From CAILUF01 sp964505265 (GTDB taxonomy: Bacteria; Pseudomonadota; Alphaproteobacteria; Rickettsiales; UBA1997): a stretch of DNA of 22,597 bases. The stretch is from assembly GCA_964505265.1 (NCBI GenBank), contig CAZDGN010000023.1, positions 1-22,597 of the forward strand, read 5' to 3'. The notes beneath the pieces are model-generated. The model ran no database searches. It was not told where the DNA came from and was given only the letters and a program-made list of their open reading frames with translations. Positions 7,113 to 14,001 of the stretch are shown in pieces; position 1 is the first letter of the stretch, and each line of letters begins with the position of its first letter. The translations under genes were made by a program, and so were the position numbers.

Positions 7113-8547
7113 TTTCTACAATTTTAAGTTTACGATAAATGGTTGATCTGCCGATTTCTAGTTGTTTGGCAACTTCGGACAAATTTCCATTATAAATATT
7201 TACTAAGCGACGAATAATTTCTTCTTCGATACTATCAAGAGTTTTGCATTTACCTTCATCATCAAAGACATCGACTAATTCACTATTAATATCGGAATTT
7301 TTTTTGATTATGGCTTTGGCTCTAGTTAAATTGCTACTTTCTTTATGGAGTAAATGCGGGAAATGTTCTGGCTTTAAAATGTCGCCATCACACAAAACTA
7401 CAGCCCTAAATATCGAATTTTTGAGTTGACGGACATTATCTTCCCAATCATAATTATTTAATAAATAAATTACATCGGGCATTATAGTTTTAATTTTTTT
7501 ATTTTCGTTGATGGCAAAATCTCGGCAAAAATTTTCTGCTAAAATACCAATTTCATTTTCACCGCGTTCTTTTAGATCTGGGACTTTAATTGGAAAAGTG
7601 GAGATACGATAATATAAATCTTCACGAAATTTTTTTATTGATACCAATTTCTGCAAATCTTTAGTAGTTGATGCAATTAGGCGAACATTAGCTTTAACAG
7701 GATATTTGCCACCAACTGGAATCATTTCTCCTTCTTGCATAAATCTTAGAAGTTTTACTTGCAAATCATTGCGAAGAGCATCAATTTTTTCTAAATATAA
7801 GGTTCCATTATTGGCTTCGCGGATTTTGCCGATATTTTTATATGAGCCATCTGGAACGAACTTATCGGAGCCAAATAATTCTTCTTCGCCGTTGGTAATT
7901 TTAAGCATATCGCAATCAACGGTTATGAAGGGTTTGCCAGAGTTTTGACCTGAGCCATGAATGGCTCTAGCAAGTAATTCTTTACCTACTCCTCTTTGTC
8001 CTTCAATTAAAATAGAGATATTGGAGTTGACCACTTTTTTTGCTAAACGAATCGAATTAAGAAGCGGCTCGCTTTGACCGATAATATCGGAAAAAGCCAC
8101 CTGGTCTTTGCCTTTTCTAGCCAAATGCGAAACTTGATATTTTAAGTTTTTCTTTTCAATGGCATTATTTATTGAGGCGGTAACTCTAGCAAATATATCA
8201 TTCTCGCCCTTAACAATATAGTCTATTGCCCCATAATTTATTGCAGTAATTGCTAAATTAACATCTTGATTGGCGGTTAAAACTATAACTTGTAAATCAC
8301 CTTTGATAGAATTAATTTGCTTTAAAACCGTTAAACCATCGAGGTCAGGCATTGATAAATCAAGTAGCATAACATCTACATCGTGACAAGAAATTCCTTT
8401 GATGACTTTTCTGTTCATAAAAAAATCGACAACTTCCATCCCGCTTGACATCACTAAATAATTATGTCCAAGATTTTCTATAAAGTGGCTTATAACTTTA
8501 CGTTGTGTAGCCTCATCATCAACTATTAATATCGTTCTTTTAACCAT
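7099..8547 (-). CDS. NtrC-family response regulator with degenerate sigma-54 AAA+ domain
   Basis: The 482-residue protein has receiver, AAA+ and Fis-type helix-turn-helix domains in order. The receiver looks functional: acidic pocket Asp10/Asp11, phospho-acceptor Asp63, Thr91 and Lys113. The AAA+ domain keeps a Walker A (GQRGVGKE, 183-190) and arginine-finger candidates (RED...YYR, 308-314). It lacks the GAFTGA loop that contacts sigma-54: where it should follow ELFG the sequence is SDKFVPDG. Walker B reads YLEKI (251-255) in place of the usual FLDEI. The C-terminal HTH is intact (about 456-475). It resembles NtrX/NtrC-type regulators of alphaproteobacteria but probably cannot open sigma-54 promoters, so regulation through sigma-70 promoters or plain repression is inferred. 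No sensor kinase is in the window. It begins 13 bases after the PDRP gene and overlaps galU. Confidence 0.88.
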   Translation of the reverse strand: MVKRTILIVDDEATQRKVISHFIENLGHNYLVMSSGMEVVDFFMNRKVIKGISCHDVDVMLLDLSMPDLDGLTVLKQINSIKGDLQVIVLTANQDVNLAITAINYGAIDYIVKGENDIFARVTASINNAIEKKNLKYQVSHLARKGKDQVAFSDIIGQSEPLLNSIRLAKKVVNSNISILIEGQRGVGKELLARAIHGSGQNSGKPFITVDCDMLKITNGEEELFGSDKFVPDGSYKNIGKIREANNGTLYLEKIDALRNDLQVKLLRFMQEGEMIPVGGKYPVKANVRLIASTTKDLQKLVSIKKFREDLYYRISTFPIKVPDLKERGENEIGILAENFCRDFAINENKKIKTIMPDVIYLLNNYDWEDNVRQLKNSIFRAVVLCDGDILKPEHFPHLLHKESSNLTRAKAIIKKNSDINSELVDVFDDEGKCKTLDSIEEEIIRRLVNIYNGNLSEVAKQLEIGRSTIYRKLKIVENAQN

Positions 8548-8560
8548 ATAAATTTAAAAA

Positions 8561-9394
8561 TTACTTATTAAAATTTTCTTTCAGTTTTTTTTCTTGAATT
8601 AACTGAATTATTCGTGCTGAAGTTTCTTCAACCGATTTTTTGGTGACGTCAATAACTGGGCAGTTAAGTTTACTAAATAACTTTCTTGATTCGGCAACTT
8701 CAAATTTAATTGCTTCAAGATCTGTGTAGCTATTAGCAATGTCATTACCAAGGGCATTTAGCCTTGATTGTCTTATTTGAATTAGTTTTTCTGGATTAAT
8801 TACTAATCCAACAATTAATGGTTTTTTCAATTCAAATAATGAATTTGGCATTGTTTCAATTGAAACAAATGGGATATTTGCAACCTTATATCCTCTGCAT
8901 GATAAATAAACCGAGGTAGGGGATTTCGATGTTCTTGATACACCAACAATAACCACATCGGCCTCAAATAAATCCCAAGATGATTGACCGTCATCATGAG
9001 TTATGGTATAGCTTATAGCATCTACCCTTGAAAAATATTCACCATCAAGTAAATGTTGTCTGCCCACAACATGACAAATATTTTCATTTAAGTAATTTGA
9101 AAATTCAGCAATAATATGCGATAAAACTGGAATACATGGAATTTTAAGTTTAAAGCACTCTTTTCTGAGTTCCTCAACCAAATTATCATGCATTATTGTA
9201 TAAAGCACAATGCCGGGTTTATTTTTAATTGCCTCCAAAGCTCTATCGAGTTGAGGCTTGGTTCTAATCATTGACCAAATAAAATCATTTGATTCAATAG
9301 CTTCAAATTGCGATAAAACTGCTCGAGCAACTGAACTCAAGGTTTCACCCGTAGAATCGGAAACTAAATGTAAATTTATTAATTTTTTGGTCAT
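8561..9394 (-). CDS. PEP synthase/PPDK regulatory protein (PDRP, DUF299)
   Basis: The 277-residue bifunctional Ser/Thr kinase and Pi-dependent pyrophosphorylase switches pyruvate phosphate dikinase or PEP synthase off and on by ADP-dependent phosphorylation and reversal, and so acts at the pyruvate-PEP node. The N-terminus LHLVSDSTGET (8-18) and the P-loop-like GVSRTSKSPT (151-160), followed by a YLSCRGYKVAN segment, are diagnostic for the family. Length is normal. Whether its target is PPDK or PpsA cannot be told here because no such gene is in the window; alphaproteobacteria usually pair it with PPDK. It lies downstream of tRNA-Lys and upstream of the response regulator on the same strand. 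Confidence 0.92.
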   Translation of the reverse strand: MTKKLINLHLVSDSTGETLSSVARAVLSQFEAIESNDFIWSMIRTKPQLDRALEAIKNKPGIVLYTIMHDNLVEELRKECFKLKIPCIPVLSHIIAEFSNYLNENICHVVGRQHLLDGEYFSRVDAISYTITHDDGQSSWDLFEADVVIVGVSRTSKSPTSVYLSCRGYKVANIPFVSIETMPNSLFELKKPLIVGLVINPEKLIQIRQSRLNALGNDIANSYTDLEAIKFEVAESRKLFSKLNCPVIDVTKKSVEETSARIIQLIQEKKLKENFNK

Positions 9395-9489
9395 AATTTT
9401 TTTGTTAAATAGTTTTTAGTTTTTTAAAAAAAAATCAACCAGTTATTTTTAAAATTATTTAAAAATATTTTTTGTAAGTGACTTGGAAG

Positions 9490-9565
9490 TGGTGAGCACG
9501 GTTGGAATCGAACCAACGACAACCTCATTAAAAGTGAGGTGCTCTACCGACTGAGCTACGTGCTC
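9490..9565 (-). tRNA. tRNA-Lys(TTT)
   Basis: The minus strand folds as a standard tRNA. Acceptor gagcacg pairs with cgtgctc, the D arm contains gctcagtcggta, the anticodon stem cctca/tgagg encloses cttttaa with anticodon TTT, and the T loop contains gttcgat. Discriminator A and an encoded CCA end at 9490. It is the substrate of the class I LysRS at 616-2208. It lies 95 bases upstream of the PDRP gene with no clear terminator between them. Confidence 0.96.
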
Positions 9566-9598
9566 TTCAAAAAAAAGAATGAAGAAATTGTTTTAATA

Positions 9599-9626
9599 AT
9601 TATAAACTATAATTTTTTTAAAACAA
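9599..9626 (-). promoter_or_regulatory. Predicted promoter of tRNA-Lys
   Basis: On the minus strand TTGTTT (9621-9626) and a perfect TATAAT (9599-9604) are separated by 16 bases, and the -10 box ends 33 bases upstream of the tRNA 5' end. Because no terminator is visible after the tRNA, it may also feed the PDRP-regulator-galU-fabD run. Confidence 0.5.
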
Positions 9627-9659
9627 GTCTAAATTTTAAAAAATTTATTTAATTTTTAT

Positions 9660-9688
9660 TTGTTAAAAATTTTTAGTAAATGTAAAAT
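9660..9688 (+). promoter_or_regulatory. Possible promoter of the kdsB-hslU operon
   Basis: TTGTTA (9660-9665) and TAAAAT (9683-9688) are 17 bases apart and end 45 bases before the kdsB ATG. This is the only plus-strand intergenic space before a six-gene run with overlapping ends, so a promoter is expected here. The exact boxes remain uncertain. Confidence 0.38.
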
Positions 9689-9733
9689 TTACAAAGAAAA
9701 AAAATCATAAGAAATTATTAAATATATTTAAAA

Positions 9734-10453
9734 ATGCAATCAGCAATTATTATTCCAGTTCGATTGGCTTCAACTAGATTACCTAATAAACCATTGGCAA
9801 TTATTAATGGCAAAACCATGATCCAAAGAGTTTATGAAAGAGCAATTCAAGCCAATATCGGTGAAGTCTTCATTGCTTGCGATGGTGAAAAAATCGCCGA
9901 TGAGGTAAAAAAATTTGGTGCAAATTTTATTATCACTGACCCCAATTTGCCTTCGGGAACCGACCGAATTTATCAGGCTTCAACAAAATTAAATCGCGAT
10001 TTTGATGTTATTATTAATTTACAAGGAGATTTGCCAAATATCGACCCCAATGCTATCAAGTCTTGCCTTCAAGCCCTAAAAAATTCCAATTGCGATATGG
10101 CAACTATTGCTTCAGAAATTAAAGACGAAGCAGAAATTCTAAATCCAAATGTTGTTAAAATTGCCGTTGCTAAAAATGGCAATGCTCTTTATTTTTCACG
10201 ATCTCCAATTCCATATTCCAAAGATTTAAAACAACAATATTTTCATCATATTGGTATTTATGCATATAAAATTGAGACATTAAAAGAATTTGTAAAATTA
10301 TCCCCTTCGCCACTAGAAATTCGTGAAAGCCTTGAACAGCTTAGGGCGCTTGAAAATGGTTTTAAAATTGCGGTAGAAATTGTTGATATTGTTCCTTTTT
10401 CGGTTGATACTCAGCAAGATTTAGAAAAGATAATTGCTATTACAAAAGACTGA
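9734..10453 (+). CDS. kdsB: CMP-KDO synthetase
   Basis: The 239-residue cytosolic enzyme (3-deoxy-manno-octulosonate cytidylyltransferase) activates KDO as CMP-KDO for attachment to lipid A, showing that the organism builds LPS. The N-terminal CTP-binding segment IPVRLASTRLPNKPL (7-21) and the metal-binding LQGD (96-99) are clear. The following residue is Leu (QGDLP) where enterobacterial enzymes have Glu; from memory, Leu is common in alphaproteobacterial homologues. A RESLEQLRALENG segment near the C-terminus is characteristic. It is first in its operon, and its TGA shares one base with the ATG of the next gene (TGATG), a translational-coupling joint. Confidence 0.95.
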   Translation: MQSAIIIPVRLASTRLPNKPLAIINGKTMIQRVYERAIQANIGEVFIACDGEKIADEVKKFGANFIITDPNLPSGTDRIYQASTKLNRDFDVIINLQGDLPNIDPNAIKSCLQALKNSNCDMATIASEIKDEAEILNPNVVKIAVAKNGNALYFSRSPIPYSKDLKQQYFHHIGIYAYKIETLKEFVKLSPSPLEIRESLEQLRALENGFKIAVEIVDIVPFSVDTQQDLEKIIAITKD

Positions 10454-10956
10454 TGAAAAAGGTAAAAATTAGCAAAAAAACAATTGGTTGGAAAGAGTGG
10501 TTTAGTCTTGATAGCCTTGCCTTACCCTCAATTAAAGCTAAAATTGATACGGGTGCTAAAACTTCATCACTTCATGCATTTAACATTGAAACCTTTTATA
10601 TCGAAGATGTTGAATATGTTCGCTTCGATATCCATCCTTTGCAAAAAAATAAAAAATTTATGCGCAGTTGCTATGCCCAAATTATTGATAGAAGAATGGT
10701 TTCAGATTCAAGTGGCAAAAAGGAAAGAAGAATCGTTATTAAATCTGATGTTAAAATTGGTGACCGAAAATTACGCATCGAGCTAACATTAGCAAATCGC
10801 GATAATATGTCTTTTCGCATGCTTTTAGGTCGAGAAGCAATTAAGCAAGCAAAAATGATTGTTGACATTTCAAAATCTTTTGTGCAAGGTAAGATGAAGA
10901 GAAAAGAAATTCTTAAATTATACCGTGAAATTAAGCCCAATTACTTAGATATTTAA
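10453..10956 (+). CDS. RimB-like retropepsin-type protease (ATP-dependent zinc protease family)
   Basis: The 167-residue protein of the PF05618/COG4067 family is usually annotated as an ATP-dependent zinc protease but has a retropepsin-like aspartic-protease fold. The signature AKIDTGAKTSSLHA is at about residues 29-42, with catalytic Asp32 in DTGA, and a later LLGREAIK is the second conserved strand. The family is often encoded next to RimK and is called RimB in the rimABK system of Pseudomonas, where it acts with RimK in modifying ribosomal protein S6. Here it begins on the last base of the kdsB stop codon and ends two bases before rimK, so a RimK-linked role is well supported by context but not proven. 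Confidence 0.86.
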   Translation: MKKVKISKKTIGWKEWFSLDSLALPSIKAKIDTGAKTSSLHAFNIETFYIEDVEYVRFDIHPLQKNKKFMRSCYAQIIDRRMVSDSSGKKERRIVIKSDVKIGDRKLRIELTLANRDNMSFRMLLGREAIKQAKMIVDISKSFVQGKMKRKEILKLYREIKPNYLDI

Positions 10957-10958
10957 AT

Positions 10959-11852
10959 ATGAAAATAATTTTATTAGCATCAAATTCAAACTTATATTCC
11001 AATCAAAGAATTATTGAGTCGGCTCGAGCCAGAGGACATGATATTGAATTCGTTAATGTTGGTGGTTCTTATATCAAAATTTCACCAAATAATTGCGAGG
11101 TCTATCATCAAGAAGGTAAAAAATTATCCAAGATTGATTATGTAATACCTCGGATAAAGCCATCTATGACATTTTATGGAACGGCAATTGTAAGACAATT
11201 TGAAGTAATGAATATTCGTTGCTTAAACAATTCGGATGCTATTACCAAATCTCGTGATAAACTTCATACTCTGCAAATTTTGGCACAACATAAATTGGGT
11301 TTGCCAATCACATCATTCGCTAATTCATCTTACGATACCAAAGATTTAATTAAGATTGTGGGCGGTGCTCCGTTAGTAGTTAAATTATTGGAAGGAACCA
11401 AGGGTGTTGGTGTAGTTTTGGCAGAAACAACCAAAGCAGGAGAGAGTGTAATCAATGCTTTTAGGAGTTTAAAAGCCGATGTTTTGGTGCAACAATATAT
11501 TAAAGAATCTAAGGGGCAGGATATTCGCTGTTTTGTAATTGGCAATAAGGTTGTGGCATCAATCGAAAGAACCGCTCAAGATGGTGAGTTTCGAGCAAAT
11601 ATTCATCTCGGAGCCACGGCAAAATCAATTGAAATTACTGACGAGGAGAGAGATTTGGCTATCAAGGCAACCAAAGTTATAAATCTTGAAGTGGCGGGGG
11701 TAGATATGGTTCGCTCGAATTCTGGTCCAAAAATTCTAGAAATCAACTCTTCACCCGGTCTCGAAGGTATTGAGGGTGCAAGTGCCATAAATATTGCCGA
11801 TAAAATGATTGAATATATGGAAAATAAATTAAAAAATAATGACAAATTCTAG
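10959..11852 (+). CDS. rimK: RimK-family alpha-L-glutamate ligase
   Basis: The 297-residue ATP-grasp enzyme adds glutamates to the C-terminus of ribosomal protein S6 (and can make poly-glutamate), tuning the translation machinery. The N-terminal pre-ATP-grasp domain is followed by the ATP-grasp fold from about residue 100. Visible features are Lys142 and the LEGTKGVG loop (144-151), Arg190 in DIRCFVIG, Asp249, and EINSSPGLEG (261-270), whose Glu261 and Asn263 bind magnesium. Length matches E. coli RimK (300). The S6 C-terminus of this organism is not in the window, so the S6 substrate is inferred from the family. Its 3' end overlaps engB by 14 bases. Confidence 0.93.
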   Translation: MKIILLASNSNLYSNQRIIESARARGHDIEFVNVGGSYIKISPNNCEVYHQEGKKLSKIDYVIPRIKPSMTFYGTAIVRQFEVMNIRCLNNSDAITKSRDKLHTLQILAQHKLGLPITSFANSSYDTKDLIKIVGGAPLVVKLLEGTKGVGVVLAETTKAGESVINAFRSLKADVLVQQYIKESKGQDIRCFVIGNKVVASIERTAQDGEFRANIHLGATAKSIEITDEERDLAIKATKVINLEVAGVDMVRSNSGPKILEINSSPGLEGIEGASAINIADKMIEYMENKLKNNDKF

Positions 11853-12462
11853 CAAAAAAATTGTATTTAGTGATATTGAATTTATAACGGGCGCTCATAA
11901 TTTTTCACAAATTCCTAATAATCATTTTCCACAAATTGCTTTTATTGGAGCCTCAAATGTTGGAAAATCAAGCATAATAAATGCTATTTTTGGCAAAAAA
12001 ATTACCATAGTTTCTTCAACCCCAGGCAGAACTCAACAGCTAAATTTTTTTAAAGTTTTAGGTTTTCGTGATGGTTTCTATATTGTGGATTTGCCAGGAT
12101 ATGGCTTTGCCGAAGCTTCAGCAAAAAAAATCAGCCACTGGCAAAATGTAACTTTTGAATTTTTGGCAAAAAGTAAAAATTTGAAGAAAGTTTTTTTATT
12201 GATTGATGCAGTTAAGGGCTTAAAAAATAATGATATTGAGGTTATTGAATATTTTTTAGAAAATAATATTTTATTTCAAATTATTTTAACTAAAATTGAC
12301 AAAATTAATTTAACAGAACAGCAAATTGTTAAGGAAAAAATATTGCAACAATTAGCTTTATTTAAAACCGCTGAACAAAATTTAATTTTGACCAGTAGTT
12401 CAAAAAAATATGGAATTAATGAAATTAAACTTGAAATAATATCAACTTTAAAAAAATTATGA
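11839..12462 (+). CDS. engB: Ribosome biogenesis GTPase EngB (YihA/YsxC)
   Basis: The 207-residue GTPase is needed for maturation of the large ribosomal subunit. All G motifs are visible: G1 GASNVGKSS (37-45), G2 STPGRTQ (60-66), G3 DLPGYG (84-89), G4 TKID near residue 150, and a G5-like TSSSKK close to the C-terminus. Length is typical. The ATG lies within the last codons of rimK, and the TGA stop overlaps the ATG of the downstream mini-ORF (ATGA), so three successive genes are translationally coupled. Confidence 0.95.
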   Translation: MTNSSKKIVFSDIEFITGAHNFSQIPNNHFPQIAFIGASNVGKSSIINAIFGKKITIVSSTPGRTQQLNFFKVLGFRDGFYIVDLPGYGFAEASAKKISHWQNVTFEFLAKSKNLKKVFLLIDAVKGLKNNDIEVIEYFLENNILFQIILTKIDKINLTEQQIVKEKILQQLALFKTAEQNLILTSSSKKYGINEIKLEIISTLKKL

Positions 12463-12590
12463 AATATTTTTGGTTTTTTATTATTATTAACTTAGTAATA
12501 TTTCTAATATTTTTAATTTTAAATTATTCAACTTATAACGGTAATCAAAAAACAAAAATAAACCATGAAAAAGATTTCAAAAAACGATAA
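12459..12590 (+). CDS. Unannotated 43-residue single-pass membrane mini-protein
   Basis: This short ORF encodes 43 residues beginning MKYFWFFIIINLVIF. Residues 4-21 form one strongly hydrophobic segment, and the C-terminal half (about 27-43) is polar and basic. Its ATG overlaps the engB stop as ATGA, and its last 26 bases overlap the beginning of hslU, so it fills the engB-hslU gap exactly and would be translationally coupled to both. I do not recognise a family. It could instead be a non-functional open stretch, since AT-rich DNA readily encodes Phe/Ile/Leu runs. The precise ATGA joint favours real translation. Confidence 0.45.
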   Translation: MKYFWFFIIINLVIFLIFLILNYSTYNGNQKTKINHEKDFKKR

Positions 12591-13911
12591 ATTAAATGAC
12601 ATCAAAAATTTAACACCAAGACAAATTGTTGAAGAATTAAACCGCTATATTATTGGGCAAAATGATGCCAAAAAATCAGTCGCCATTGCACTTCGCAACC
12701 GTTATCGTCGAAAGTTGGTCGAGTCTTCGCTTCGAGAAGAAATAATGCCAAAAAATATTTTGATGATTGGGCCAACTGGGGTTGGAAAAACTGAAGTTGC
12801 TCGCAGATTGGCAAAATTGGCAAATGCTCCTTTTATTAAAGTTGAAGCCACTAAATTTACCGAAGTGGGATATGTTGGAAGAGATGTTGATTCTATTATT
12901 CGTGATCTTATTGATGTTGCTATTAAAAACAATCGAAATGAAATGAAAAAGACCGTGCAAGAAAAGGCGGAAAAACATGCCAAAAAGAAAATCTTAAAAA
13001 TTTTAGTTGGCGAAAACGCTACAGACGAAACTCGAGAAAAATTTAGCAAAATGCTTGAATCTGGTGAATTAAATGATCGTGAAATTGAATTAGAGATTAT
13101 TGATAATTCAACTAGTGGTTTCAATAGTTTTGATATTGGAGGTGGTCAAATGGGTATGATTAACATTTCGGAAATGATTGGCAAGGCGATGGGAGCGGAA
13201 AAAACTAAAAAGGCTAGAATGACTATTGAAGATGCATTGAAAACACTAATTGACGAAGAGTCAAACAAAATGATTGATGAAGATAAAATTATTAAAAATT
13301 CTCTAAAATCTGTCGAAAATGACGGGATTGTTTTTATTGATGAAATCGACAAAATCTGTGCCAGAGGCAATGTAAAAGGAGCTGATGTATCTAGGGAAGG
13401 GGTGCAACGAGATTTGCTTCCAATAGTTGAAGGAACTACAATTAGCACTAAATATGGCATCGTAAAAACCGATCATATTTTATTTATTGCTTCTGGAGCT
13501 TTCCATGTGGCTAAGCCTGCGGATTTATTGCCTGAATTGCAAGGAAGATTTCCGATTCGAGTTCAATTAAAATCTTTAAGTGAAGATGATTTACATAGAA
13601 TTTTAACCGAGCCTGAATCAAGTTTGATTAAGCAATATTGTGCTTTGATCGGTGTTGAAAATATCATATTAAAATTTAGCGAAGACGGCATCAAAGAAAT
13701 GGCAAAAATAGCTTATAAAGTTAATGGCGAGGTCGAAAATATTGGTGCAAGAAGGCTTCATACTTTGATTGAGAAAATTTTAGAGGAAGTAAGTTTTGAG
13801 GCAAGCGACATGGCTCAAGGCACAGAAATTAATATTGATGCAAAATATGTGAATGATCATTTGGGCGATTTGCTTTCTAATAAAAATGATTTAATGAAAT
13901 TTGTTTTATAA
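12565..13911 (+). CDS. hslU: ATP-dependent protease ATPase subunit HslU
   Basis: The 448-residue AAA+ unfoldase normally caps the HslV peptidase to degrade misfolded and regulatory proteins. Walker A is GPTGVGKT (69-76), the pore loop is GYVG (102-105), and Walker B is FIDEID (257-262). The intermediate domain lies between about residues 115 and 240. The C-terminus ends in a hydrophobic LMKFVL like the tail that docks into HslV, implying that a partner peptidase exists. No hslV is present here, although the two genes are usually adjacent. The region upstream is engB plus the mini-ORF. ATG is chosen because the sequence aligns with HslU from the TPRQIVEELNRYIIGQ segment onward, after a slightly longer N-terminus. 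Confidence 0.95.
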   Translation: MKKISKNDKLNDIKNLTPRQIVEELNRYIIGQNDAKKSVAIALRNRYRRKLVESSLREEIMPKNILMIGPTGVGKTEVARRLAKLANAPFIKVEATKFTEVGYVGRDVDSIIRDLIDVAIKNNRNEMKKTVQEKAEKHAKKKILKILVGENATDETREKFSKMLESGELNDREIELEIIDNSTSGFNSFDIGGGQMGMINISEMIGKAMGAEKTKKARMTIEDALKTLIDEESNKMIDEDKIIKNSLKSVENDGIVFIDEIDKICARGNVKGADVSREGVQRDLLPIVEGTTISTKYGIVKTDHILFIASGAFHVAKPADLLPELQGRFPIRVQLKSLSEDDLHRILTEPESSLIKQYCALIGVENIILKFSEDGIKEMAKIAYKVNGEVENIGARRLHTLIEKILEEVSFEASDMAQGTEINIDAKYVNDHLGDLLSNKNDLMKFVL

Positions 13912-13920
13912 TTTTAATGC

Positions 13921-13948
13921 TTGAAATTATTGTTAAGAATTTTAAAAT
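13921..13948 (+). promoter_or_regulatory. Possible promoter before the NHL-repeat gene
   Basis: TTGAAA (13921-13926) and TAAAAT (13943-13948) lie 16 bases apart in the 90-base gap after hslU, about 50 bases before the next ATG. No terminator is visible after hslU, so read-through is equally possible. Confidence 0.3.
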
Positions 13949-14001
13949 ATTTTATTAATTTAAAAATAACTTTTACCCAAAACCTAATTTGTAAACTCTA
14001 A

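Noticed and set aside
12676..13460. Minus-strand ORFs opposite hslU
   Set aside because: These are reading-frame shadows of a well-conserved gene; their low-complexity Ser/Ile/Phe content is typical of antisense translation.
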